Source: Deinococcus hopiensis KR-140
Lineage (GTDB): Bacteria; Deinococcota; Deinococci; Deinococcales; Deinococcaceae
Reading direction: 5' to 3'
Assembly (NCBI GenBank): GCA_943327755.2
Contig: CALPYF020000021.1
Location: 9,263-73,262, forward strand
Length of the DNA: 64,000 nucleotides
This document shows positions 7,707 to 15,318 of the stretch, piece by piece. Position 1 is the stretch's first letter. Each line of letters begins with the position of its first letter. A program made the position numbers and the translations under genes. The notes beneath the pieces are model-generated. The model did no database searches and was not told the DNA's origin. It worked only from the letters and a program-made list of their open reading frames with translations.

Positions 7707-7978
7707 TGCACACCTTCTCTCGCCTGAGCTGAAACAGTAGAACCTGCCGACATGCACCAGGACACCCTGCCCCTCTACCGTCGTGGCCCACGAGCCGTCG
7801 TGCGCGAAGCGCGCGGGCCATCGGCGATGCCGGAGGATGGCGTCGAGGCCGGACACGTCACCGCTCCACGAAAGCCCGCCGCACCGAAAGAATCTCTTGC
7901 CGAGCGCAGCGACTGCTCCCCCGTCCCCCCCGGGGATGGGGGCTGGGGGGTGGGGCAGCCCGCCGCAGGCGCCCACCT
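7707..7978 (+). other. Non-coding gap between thiB and thiP
   Basis: No convincing gene. The stretch has weak dyads (for example CGCGAAGCGCGCG near 7804-7816) and a G/C-run region (CCCCCCCGGGG near 7925-7935) just before thiP. Its composition resembles other Deinococcus intergenic repeat debris. No clear ribosome-binding site precedes thiP. Confidence 0.4.
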
Positions 7979-9526
7979 ATGACCCGCACGAAACTGGAGG
8001 GTTGGCTCCTCGCCCTTCCGGGCCTGATCTTCGTGGCACTCTGCCTCGTCCTGCCCTTAGCCAGAACCCTGCGGGAGGGCGGCGTGACGCTGGACGTGTG
8101 GCGTGACCCGTACTTCCAGGGTCGCCTCGCGTGGACGCTGACGCAGGCGGGGGTGACGGCGGGCGTGGCGGCGCTGATCGGGGTGCCGCTGGCGTTCCTG
8201 CTGTCGCGCTTCGAGGTGCGCGGGAAAGCGCTGTTCCTGCGGCTGCTGCTGTTGCCGTTCGTGACGCCGACGCTGGTGGCGGTGCTGGGCCTGAGTGCGC
8301 TGCTGGGGCCGCAGGGGTGGGTGACGCGCCTGACGGGGGTGGACCTGAGTGACACGCCGACGCTGCTGGTGCTGGGGAACCTGTTTTTCAACGTGCCGGT
8401 GCTGGTGCGCCTGAGTTACGCGGGGTTCGCGCGGGTGCCGGGGAACGTGGTGGGCGCGGCGCGGTCGCTGGGGGCGCCCTGGTGGCGGGCGGCGCTGGGC
8501 GTGGCGCTCCCGCTGGCGCTGCCGGGGGTGCTGGCGGGGGTGGTGCTGGTGTTCCTGTACTCGGCGCTGAGTTTCGGCCTTCCACTGGCGCTGGGTGGGG
8601 AGCGGTTCGCGACGCTGGAGGTGGAGATCTACACCCTGACGGCGCTGCAACTGCGCCTGTCGGAGGCGAGTGCGTTGATCGTGGGGCAGCTGGGGTTCAC
8701 GCTGCTGGCGACCTGGGCGTACGTGGCCCTGTCGCGCGGTGGGGTGGGAGTGCCGTTGGGGGGACTGCCACGTGCGCGGGGCGGGGCGCGGGCTGCGCTG
8801 CTGGGGCTGGGTGGGGTGGTGGCGCTCGTGTGCTTCGCGCCACTGGTCGCGGTGATGCTGCGGGGCGTGCTGGGCACGTCGGGGTTCACGCTGGCGTACT
8901 GGCAGGGCGTGCTGGCGGACCCGGACACACCGCTGCTGGTGTGGAACACGCTGCGCTTCGGGCTGATGGCCCTGGCGGGCGCCACCCTGCTGGGCGGGCT
9001 GTACGCGCTGGGCGCGTGGCGGGCCGGGTCGCGGGCGCTGGATCTAGTGTCGCTGCTGCCGCTGATGGTCTCCCCCGTCAGCCTCGCCGTCGGGTACCTG
9101 CTGGCGTACCCGGTGCTGGCCGCGACGCTGCCCATGCTGATCGCGGCGTACACGCTGCTGGCGTGGCCGCTGGTGGTGCGCTCGCTGCTGCCCGCGCTGC
9201 GGGCCATTCCACCCCGGCTGCTGGGGGCCGCCCGCTCCCTGGGTGCCTCGCGCGGCGCGGCGTTCCGGTCAGTGACGGTGCCGCTGGCCTTCCCGGCGCT
9301 GCGGGGGGGCGGGGCGCTGGCCCTGGCGACCGTGCTGGGCGAGTTCGGCGCCACGCTGGTCCTCACGCGGCCCGAGTGGGCGACCCTCAGCACCGGCCTG
9401 TACGAACGGCTGGGCCGCCCCGGTGAACGCAACCTCGGCGAGGCGTGTGCGCTGGCGACCGCGCTGCTCATCCTCGCCACGCTGGCTTTCACGCTGCTCG
9501 ACGGCGGCGAGGGCGAGGTCACGTGA
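7979..9526 (+). CDS. thiP: Thiamine ABC transporter, fused permease
   Basis: 515 residues with about twelve membrane segments. It is a duplicated permease with two BPD-type transport domains and two EAA-like loops: VVGAARSLGAPWWRAALGVA in the first half and LLGAARSLGASRGAAFRSVT in the second. This fused layout is typical of ThiP and related Fe3+/thiamine permeases. Together with ThiB and ThiQ it moves thiamine across the inner membrane. It is separated from thiB by 365 nt containing a palindromic repeat. The next gene begins 11 nt downstream. Confidence 0.93.
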   Translation: MTRTKLEGWLLALPGLIFVALCLVLPLARTLREGGVTLDVWRDPYFQGRLAWTLTQAGVTAGVAALIGVPLAFLLSRFEVRGKALFLRLLLLPFVTPTLVAVLGLSALLGPQGWVTRLTGVDLSDTPTLLVLGNLFFNVPVLVRLSYAGFARVPGNVVGAARSLGAPWWRAALGVALPLALPGVLAGVVLVFLYSALSFGLPLALGGERFATLEVEIYTLTALQLRLSEASALIVGQLGFTLLATWAYVALSRGGVGVPLGGLPRARGGARAALLGLGGVVALVCFAPLVAVMLRGVLGTSGFTLAYWQGVLADPDTPLLVWNTLRFGLMALAGATLLGGLYALGAWRAGSRALDLVSLLPLMVSPVSLAVGYLLAYPVLAATLPMLIAAYTLLAWPLVVRSLLPALRAIPPRLLGAARSLGASRGAAFRSVTVPLAFPALRGGGALALATVLGEFGATLVLTRPEWATLSTGLYERLGRPGERNLGEACALATALLILATLAFTLLDGGEGEVT

Positions 9527-9537
9527 GAGAATCCGGC

Positions 9538-10212
9538 ATGACCGATCCTCTGCCCGCGCAGCTGTCCGCGTTCATTCAGACGCACGGGATCAGGGTGGAT
9601 CCGGAATTCAGCCTGCACGCCAGTGGGGTGCATTCGGTCGTGAACTGCGTGTTCAGCGCGCAGGCCCGCTTCGATGTCGTGGTACTGCCCCTGCTGAAAC
9701 GGCTCAATGACCGACTGCCGGACGTTCCGGAACTGACCTTCCAGGCTTTCGTGGACGACGTGGACTCGATGGGCACGGAGGCATATGCCGAGGACGTGGT
9801 GCGCAACCGCCAGCGGCTCTCGCGCCGCCTGAAGGTCGAGGTCGCGCGCGACGTGGCCGCGTTCTTCGTCCGGCACGGCGTTCAGACCGTGGGCGACTTT
9901 CGGCGGCTGGACGACGAGGCCGCCGAGCAGATGGTACTGGTCGAGCTGGTGCAGGAGGTCAGAGGCATCGGGCCGACGCTGGCGCACTATCTGCTGTGGC
10001 TGCTGGGCCGCGAGGATCACGTGAAAGTGGATTCCCTGCTGACTCGCCTGTTCGCCCGGGTCGGTGACTGGCAGCCTCGTATGGGGAACGACGCCGACCG
10101 CGCCCGCATCACGGCCGCCATCCGCGGGGTGGCCACCGATCTGGGCACGACGCCCGCCCGCCTCGACAATGCCCTGTGGCAGTTCGAGAGTCGCCCGAAA
10201 GAGCGCAAGTGA
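9538..10212 (+). CDS. HhH-GPD-like protein (endonuclease III fold), unknown role, in thiamine operon
   Basis: 224 residues, start MTDPLPAQLSAFIQ. The N-terminal and middle parts are helical. Residues 133-172 contain VRGIGPTLAHYLLWLLG followed by VKVDSLLTRLF. This is the helix-hairpin-helix plus downstream Asp (D165) pattern of HhH-GPD DNA glycosylases such as Nth and MutY. I see no catalytic Lys in the usual hairpin position and no C-terminal four-Cys Fe-S loop, so activity is uncertain. The gene sits between thiP and thiQ, and its stop overlaps the thiQ GTG start (GTGA). Its expression is therefore tied to thiamine supply unless an internal promoter exists. Function unknown. Confidence 0.75.
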   Translation: MTDPLPAQLSAFIQTHGIRVDPEFSLHASGVHSVVNCVFSAQARFDVVVLPLLKRLNDRLPDVPELTFQAFVDDVDSMGTEAYAEDVVRNRQRLSRRLKVEVARDVAAFFVRHGVQTVGDFRRLDDEAAEQMVLVELVQEVRGIGPTLAHYLLWLLGREDHVKVDSLLTRLFARVGDWQPRMGNDADRARITAAIRGVATDLGTTPARLDNALWQFESRPKERK

Positions 10213-11186
10213 CCGACCTTCCCCCTGCCCTGTCCCTCGCTGGTCTCCGCAAGTTGTTCGGTGGGGTGGCAGCGGTGCGGGGTGTGTCGCTGGACGTGGC
10301 GGCGGGTGAGACGGTGGCGCTGCTGGGCCCGAGCGGGTGTGGGAAGAGCACGGTGCTGCGGGTGGTGGCGGGTCTGGAGCGGCCGGATGCGGGGTCGGTG
10401 GCCGTGGCGGGTCGGGATGTGACGGCCCTGCCGCCGGAGGCGCGTGGGGTGGGGTTGGTGTTTCAGGATTACGCGTTGTTTCCGCATCTGAGTGTGCTGG
10501 GGAACGTGGCGTACGGGCCGCGGGTGCGGGGCGCGGGGCGCGCGGCGGCAGAGGCGCGGGCCCGCGAGGCGCTGGCGCTGGTGGATCTGCCGGGACTGGA
10601 GGCGCGGCGTCCGGCGGGGCTGTCGGGGGGGCAGGCGCAGCGGGTGGCGCTGGCGCGGGCGCTGGCGACGGGGGCGGGGCTCCTGCTGCTGGACGAGCCG
10701 ATGTCGAACCTGGACGAGCGGCTGCGCGCGGAGTTGCGCGCGGGGTTGCGGTCGCTGTTCGCGCGGGTGGGGGCGGGGGTGCTGCTGGTCACGCACGATC
10801 AGCGGGAGGCGCGGGCGCTGGCCGGGCGTGTGGCGGTCATGCGGGCGGGTGAACTCGTGCAGGTGGGGGCCACCGAGGAGGTGTTCGCGCGGCCCACGAC
10901 GGCATGGGTGGCGGCGTTCCTGGGCGAGTCGAACCTCCTGCCGGAGGGGCCGGGCTGGGTGCGCTTCGTCCCGGAGGAGGCGCTGCGGCCCGGCGTGGGT
11001 GAGTGGTGGTCGGTGACGGCGCGGCAAGCGGTGGAGGGAGGTGTGCAGGTGACTGTCGCACACGCCTGGGGGCCACTCTCGTTGACCCTGAGTGCGCGGG
11101 AGGCGGCGGCGCTGGACGGCGACCGGCTGCGCCTGAGCGTGGACGAGTCGGGCGTGCGGCGTCTGCCGGAGGACCGCATTCCCTAG
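10209..11186 (+). CDS. thiQ: Thiamine ABC transporter, ATP-binding protein
   Basis: 325 residues from a GTG at 10209 that overlaps the previous stop. Walker A is GPSGCGKST, the signature is LSGGQAQRVALARAL, Walker B is LLLLDEPMSNLD, and the switch His is in LLVTHDQREA. A C-terminal extension of about 90 residues resembles the TOBE-like regulatory tail of CUT/Fe3+-type ATPases. It energises ThiBP transport. A further in-frame GTG upstream (10176) lies inside the preceding gene and was rejected. The coding sequence is strikingly G-rich and repetitive compared with thiB. Confidence 0.93.
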   Translation: MTDLPPALSLAGLRKLFGGVAAVRGVSLDVAAGETVALLGPSGCGKSTVLRVVAGLERPDAGSVAVAGRDVTALPPEARGVGLVFQDYALFPHLSVLGNVAYGPRVRGAGRAAAEARAREALALVDLPGLEARRPAGLSGGQAQRVALARALATGAGLLLLDEPMSNLDERLRAELRAGLRSLFARVGAGVLLVTHDQREARALAGRVAVMRAGELVQVGATEEVFARPTTAWVAAFLGESNLLPEGPGWVRFVPEEALRPGVGEWWSVTARQAVEGGVQVTVAHAWGPLSLTLSAREAAALDGDRLRLSVDESGVRRLPEDRIP

Positions 11187-11187
11187 C

Positions 11188-11215
11188 GTGACTTTTCTTA
11201 CATTTTTCGTATGCT
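11188..11215 (+). promoter_or_regulatory. Leaderless promoter for the 11222 gene
   Basis: GTGACT (11188-11193), a 16-bp spacer and TATGCT (11210-11215) lie 6 nt before the ATG at 11222. Transcription would begin at or beside the start codon. The region is AT-rich relative to its flanks. Confidence 0.6.
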
Positions 11216-11221
11216 GACAGC

Positions 11222-12265
11222 ATGGTCAACTCGAACAGGGGAAAGAGCGAGGTCAGGTGGGGAGCGCGGCTGGAGCTGACGCTGCTGGGCATGCTGTGCG
11301 TGGGGACGGGCAGCGCGGCGACGTACGCGGGACCCCAGGCGGCGGTGTACATCGGGGACCGCTGGTGCAGCGGCGGGTACTGCTCGGGCAGCGTGTACGC
11401 CGCGTTCGACGAGGCCCTGTCCCGGGCCCTGAGTGGCAGCGGCTACGTGCGTCCCCTGCGCCAGCCGGAAGGCGCGAGCCTGGACCTGCGGGGCGGCATC
11501 ACGGACGTCAGTACCGGTGGGGGGCTGTGCCTGCCGTTCGTGGGCTGCGTGCGGGGCACCACGGTGCGCGCCAGCCTGGAACTGCTCGACCGGCAGACCG
11601 GGGAGGTCCGCTGGCAGGACGCCTGCGAGGGCAGCAGTTCGGGCTTCAGCACCTGGACGTGGTGGACCGGCAGCGTGTACCTCGACTCCGACGAGGGCAA
11701 GGCGGCGGCGGACTGCGCGGCGAAGATGGTCCAGAAACTGACCGGGAGCGCGGTGCTCAGGCCGTACCTGACGCTCGCGCCGGGCGCGGCCCTCAATTCC
11801 CCTGCGGCTCCTGCCGCGCCGGCCACGGCCCTCGGCCCGGCCCCCGCCGCAACCCTGCTCGTCCGGCAGCTGGAGGGCGCACTGCGTGGGCTGGCGTTCG
11901 CGGACCTGAACGCGCTGTCCAGCAGCGACGTCCTCAACCCCGTGAAAGTGAAGGAACTGAACGCGGCAGCCACGGCGGCGACCCTGAGGGCCGCGGCGTC
12001 CCTGAAGTTCGAGGTGGGGGCCCCCGAGACTGCCGGGCCGTACCAGCTGGTGGGCGTCACGTACACCCTGCCGGACGGGCGCGAGCGCTTCACGCAGCTG
12101 GCGGTCACGTCGGACCCGGCGCTGAACCCGCGTGGTGGAACGCGGCTGCTGTACCTGTCGCCTCTCAATCCGCTGCGGTCCAGCGCGCCGCTCGACGGGG
12201 TGAGCCGCAATGTCGAGACGCTGCTGGGTGACGTGCTGGGCAGCCTGAACCTGCCCGGACTGTAG
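11222..12265 (+). CDS. Secreted protein of unknown function
   Basis: 347 residues. A hydrophobic stretch LELTLLGMLCVGTGSAA acts as a signal peptide. Mature residues include paired cysteines (CSGGYCSGS, LCLPFVGC) and W/Y-rich segments (RWQDACEG, FSTWTWWTGSVYLDS), suggesting disulfides and an envelope location. The C-terminal half after an Ala/Pro linker contains LVGVTYTLPDGRERFTQLAV. I do not recognise the family; GNA1162-like or penicillin-binding-activator-like lipoproteins are possible comparisons. It has its own leaderless promoter, and thiN follows after 18 nt. Confidence 0.75.
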   Translation: MVNSNRGKSEVRWGARLELTLLGMLCVGTGSAATYAGPQAAVYIGDRWCSGGYCSGSVYAAFDEALSRALSGSGYVRPLRQPEGASLDLRGGITDVSTGGGLCLPFVGCVRGTTVRASLELLDRQTGEVRWQDACEGSSSGFSTWTWWTGSVYLDSDEGKAAADCAAKMVQKLTGSAVLRPYLTLAPGAALNSPAAPAAPATALGPAPAATLLVRQLEGALRGLAFADLNALSSSDVLNPVKVKELNAAATAATLRAAASLKFEVGAPETAGPYQLVGVTYTLPDGRERFTQLAVTSDPALNPRGGTRLLYLSPLNPLRSSAPLDGVSRNVETLLGDVLGSLNLPGL

Positions 12266-12283
12266 GTCTACACTGGGGAGGTT

Positions 12284-12946
12284 TTGAGACGACTGGACGG
12301 CACAGAGGGAGTGGCAAGGGTCGCGTGGGTGCTGGTGGGGGGGCGGCTGGTGGATTCGCCGCTGCTGGCGGCACTGCCCCGCCCGGCCGTGGTGGTCGCG
12401 GCGGACGGCGGGGCGCGGCACGCGGCGTTGCTGGACGTGCGGGTGGACGTGTGGGTGGGCGATTTCGACTCGTCGGCGGGCGTGCAGGTTGACGCCCCGC
12501 GTGAGGTGCACCCGGCAGCGAAGGACGAGACGGACGCGGAACTGGCGATCCGGGTGGCGCGGGAACGGGGCGCGACGGAGCTGGTGCTGCTGGGTGCGTT
12601 CGGCGGGCGCTTCGATCACACGCTGGCGCTGGCACTGCTGGCCGTGCGCCTGACCGAACGCGAGGGCCTGCGCGTGACCCTGAGCAGCGGGGACGAGTGG
12701 GGCTGGCCACTGACGCCCGCCTCTCCCCTGTCGCTGGAGGTGCCGCGCGGCGCGACCCTGAGCGTCCTGGCCGTGACGGACCTGCGCGGCCTGAGCCTGG
12801 ACGGGGTGCGCTGGCCGCTGACCGACGCGACCATTCCGCTGGGGAGCGGCTGGACGGTCAGCAACGAGACGCCGGGCGGGCCGGTCGCCGCCTCGCTGCG
12901 CGGCGGGCACGCCATCCTCACGGTTCTGCCGGGCCTGCCGGACTGA
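12284..12946 (+). CDS. thiN: Thiamine pyrophosphokinase
   Basis: 220 residues. Motifs in order: AADGGARHA (about 39-47), VGDFDSS (58-64), KDETDAELAI (80-89) and GGRFDHTLA (107-115). These form the active site of thiamine diphosphokinase, which converts thiamine plus ATP to TPP in the cytoplasm. The TTG at 12284 follows a GGGGAGG ribosome-binding site; a GTG at 12311 is an alternative. A TACACT box at 12269-12274 may provide its own promoter. Its nearness to thiBPQ makes functional sense: imported thiamine is pyrophosphorylated, and TPP then shuts the riboswitch. Confidence 0.93.
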   Translation: MRRLDGTEGVARVAWVLVGGRLVDSPLLAALPRPAVVVAADGGARHAALLDVRVDVWVGDFDSSAGVQVDAPREVHPAAKDETDAELAIRVARERGATELVLLGAFGGRFDHTLALALLAVRLTEREGLRVTLSSGDEWGWPLTPASPLSLEVPRGATLSVLAVTDLRGLSLDGVRWPLTDATIPLGSGWTVSNETPGGPVAASLRGGHAILTVLPGLPD

Positions 12947-12951
12947 CAACA

Positions 12952-12977
12952 GGGGGAGGCCCGTGCGGCGCTCCCCC
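12952..12977 (+). terminator. thiN terminator
   Basis: GGGGGAG (12952-12958) pairs with CTCCCCC (12971-12977), followed by TTCTTTCT. A classic intrinsic terminator between convergent genes. Confidence 0.8.
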
Positions 12978-12994
12978 TTCTTTCTGCGTTCAGA

Positions 12995-14368
12995 TCAGTT
13001 GGCGGGGCAGGCGTCCACGCCGGGGCGGGTGGCGCGCGTGAAGCGGCAGCCGTAGGCCGGGTCAGCGAGCACGGCCGGGGTGGTGACGTCGTCCCCAGCG
13101 GGCTTGGCGCCGCCCGCCTCCCACTTCACGAGGTCACCGAAGCCCTCGGCGAGCTCCGGGCCGGTGAACTCGCAGTGCCCGGCGGCGCGGATGGCGCGCT
13201 GCACGAGGCGCTCGCCGTTCCCGGCCGCAGTGACGGCCGCGCGGTACAGCTGCTGATGTTTGAAGGGCACGTAGAAGTCCCCGGTGGTGTGCATCGTCAG
13301 GACAGGCACGCCGATTTCGCCGTTCACGCGGGGCAGGTCGCGCACCCGGTCACTCAGGGCAGGATTCGGGTTCTGATCCGGCGTGACACGCAGGATGCCC
13401 GCGTTGAAGGCGGCCTCGGCGGCGGTGGGGGTCGCGCCGCTCGTCCAGCGGTAGCTGGTGGTCGCGTTGCCGTAGATGTTGTGCGGCAGGATGCCCGTGA
13501 TGGTGCCGTCCGCGCCACCGGTGCCCAGCACGGCCTTCTGCCAGTACCCGGCGCGGAACCCCAGGTCGAACACGGGGCGGGGCCCCCCGGTAAGGTTACG
13601 GGCGATCTCGCGCAGTTTCGCGCCCTGGGTGGCGTTCTCCTGCCACAGGGGGTCGGTGGTGCTGGTGAACAGCGCGGCCAGGATGTCCGGCAGGAGTTTG
13701 GCGTAGGTGTCGGTCCCCTGCGGGAAGGTCTTCGGGCCCAGCCCGGCAAGCTGCGCGGCGGCCAGCGTGTAGTCCCCGAGCCACTGGAATTCGTATTCCT
13801 CGTCCATGACGCCGCAGACGGGCATGGCGGCGGCGTAGGTGGTCCTGTTCTTCGCGGTCTGCCCCGTTTCCTTCTCCACGGCGGCGCCCGCCACGTGCCC
13901 ACCCATGCTGACGCCCATGATCAGCGTCTTGCTGGGTTTCGCCCGGCCGGTCAGGGTCGGGAAGGCGTTGGCCAGGGCGTTGGTGTCCTCCACGCCGGCC
14001 TGCACGTCGTAGTAGTTGGCACTGTAGGAGCTGGCGGCCCAGGCGTACCCGAGGCTCAGCCAGTAGGCGCGCAGCGCGGGGGCCTGCACGATCAGGTTCG
14101 GGCCGTCGCCGGCGTACCCGTGGGCGTACATGATCAGCTGGCCGTTCCAGTTGGCGGGCACCTCGATGGCGTACGCGGCGTCACCGTGAATGCCGGGCAT
14201 GACGCCCTGGTAGATGTTCGCGCCGGTCAGGGCGGTGAAGGTGGGCGTCACGGCCTTGAAGGTGCGGGTGTCGTGGGTGCGGGCCGTGGTGGGCACCGGC
14301 ACGGACGCCGGGGCGCAGGCGGACAGGGCGAGGACAGCAAGCAGACTGGCAGTCACGGAACGCTTCAT
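12995..14368 (-). CDS. Alpha/beta-hydrolase lipoprotein
   Basis: 457 residues. MKRSVTASLLAVLALSAC is a lipoprotein signal with the lipid-modified Cys at 18. The catalytic elbow is GVSMGG (Ser154), preceded by an oxyanion-type YAHGYAGDG. Later HTTGDFYVPF and AAGHCEF supply likely Asp and His members of the triad. The long insert between Ser and Asp and the C-terminal Cys residues resemble secreted tannase/feruloyl-esterase or prolyl-oligopeptidase-like hydrolases. It is probably an esterase or peptidase on the cell surface; the substrate is unknown. Confidence 0.8.
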   Translation of the reverse strand: MKRSVTASLLAVLALSACAPASVPVPTTARTHDTRTFKAVTPTFTALTGANIYQGVMPGIHGDAAYAIEVPANWNGQLIMYAHGYAGDGPNLIVQAPALRAYWLSLGYAWAASSYSANYYDVQAGVEDTNALANAFPTLTGRAKPSKTLIMGVSMGGHVAGAAVEKETGQTAKNRTTYAAAMPVCGVMDEEYEFQWLGDYTLAAAQLAGLGPKTFPQGTDTYAKLLPDILAALFTSTTDPLWQENATQGAKLREIARNLTGGPRPVFDLGFRAGYWQKAVLGTGGADGTITGILPHNIYGNATTSYRWTSGATPTAAEAAFNAGILRVTPDQNPNPALSDRVRDLPRVNGEIGVPVLTMHTTGDFYVPFKHQQLYRAAVTAAGNGERLVQRAIRAAGHCEFTGPELAEGFGDLVKWEAGGAKPAGDDVTTPAVLADPAYGCRFTRATRPGVDACPAN

Positions 14369-14467
14369 GGGACTCCTTGGGCGCGGGCGCGCCGGATTGG
14401 GCTGTACTGATCTGCCCTGACTATAGACCCGGGAACCCCGGAGGCGACAGCCGCGTACAGAGCTGAC

Positions 14468-15124
14468 ATGAGATCAAGTGGCAGAGGGTGGGGGTGCGGG
14501 TGTCTGGGCTGCGGCGGAGGCACACTGCTGGTACTGGCGCTCCTGGTAGGCGCGGCGTGGTTCTTCGTGATTCAGCCCGCGCGGTCGTTCCTGGCGAACT
14601 GGCAGACGCCCACCACGCAGACGCAGGGTGGGCAGGCGCAGGGTGGGGGGACGGTCACGCCGCCCGCCCCGACCGGGAACGTGAATGCGGCGCTGACCAA
14701 GACGGACGTGCAGAAGTTCGTGCGGGTGCGCCGTGACGTGCGTCAGGCCATGGGCTCGTCGTTCACGGGCGTGCAGCAGGTGTGGACGGACATCCAGAAC
14801 GGGCAGAACCCGAACCTGTTCCAGATGATGACCGTGCTGCGCGAGGTGGGCGGCAGCGTCGGCGCGGCCCGGCAGGCGCAGGCCACTGCCCTGAACCGCG
14901 AGAACATGAGCGCCGAGCGCTACGCGGCGGTCCGTTCGGGCGTGAACCGGGCGCTGGGCGTACCCAGCATCGACTTCTCGCAGGCGGCGCAGACCCTGCA
15001 GAACGGGCAGCTGCCGGACCTGAACCGCGACGTGCAGACCGGCACCGCGCAGGAACGGGCCCTCGTGCAGCCCTTCCAGCGGGAACTGACCGAGACGGTC
15101 GCGCTGGGCCTGCTGGGCCTGTAA
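14468..15124 (+). CDS. Membrane-anchored protein of unknown function
   Basis: 218 residues. A Cys/Gly-rich N-terminus (GWGCGCLGCGGG, 7-18) leads into one membrane helix (about 19-36), a Gln/Gly/Pro linker, and a helical, charged domain of about 150 residues (ALTKTDVQKFVRVRRDVRQA). No enzyme motif is visible. The Cys cluster just before the helix could be acylated or bind metal, which is speculative. It is convergent with yvcK, and a MITE-like repeat fills the gap. Confidence 0.7.
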   Translation: MRSSGRGWGCGCLGCGGGTLLVLALLVGAAWFFVIQPARSFLANWQTPTTQTQGGQAQGGGTVTPPAPTGNVNAALTKTDVQKFVRVRRDVRQAMGSSFTGVQQVWTDIQNGQNPNLFQMMTVLREVGGSVGAARQAQATALNRENMSAERYAAVRSGVNRALGVPSIDFSQAAQTLQNGQLPDLNRDVQTGTAQERALVQPFQRELTETVALGLLGL

Positions 15125-15184
15125 CGGGTCCTCGGGACACGGGCGCCCTCCGCGTGGGGCGCCCGCTTCCTGCTGTTGCTGTCA

Positions 15185-15318
15185 GACGGACTCCGGTTGG
15201 AAGGTTTGCAAAATCTTTCAACCCGAGCGGATGCGAGAAAGAGCGAAACGGGTTCCGGGCGTGGAGTTGGCAACCCGGTGAAGTTCCGGGTTGTGAACGA
15301 AACAGACGGAATCCGTAT
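15185..15318 (+). repeat. MITE-like intergenic element, family B copy 1
   Basis: Begins GACGGACTCCGG and ends CGGAATCCGTAT, so the ends are imperfect inverted repeats (TACGGAYTCCG type). Inside are GGTTG..CAACC around GTTTGCAAAA, then the conserved ACGGGTTCCGGGCGTGGAG, then a hairpin CAACCCGG (15271-15278), 7-nt loop, CCGGGTTG (15286-15293). The right end touches the stop codon of yvcK. A second copy lies at 35179-35333. Confidence 0.8.

Noticed and set aside
7752..7982. 76-codon frame between thiB and thiP
   Set aside because: No ribosome-binding site or good -10 spacing, Pro/Gly/Arg-rich, contains repeat-like sequence. Probably non-coding.
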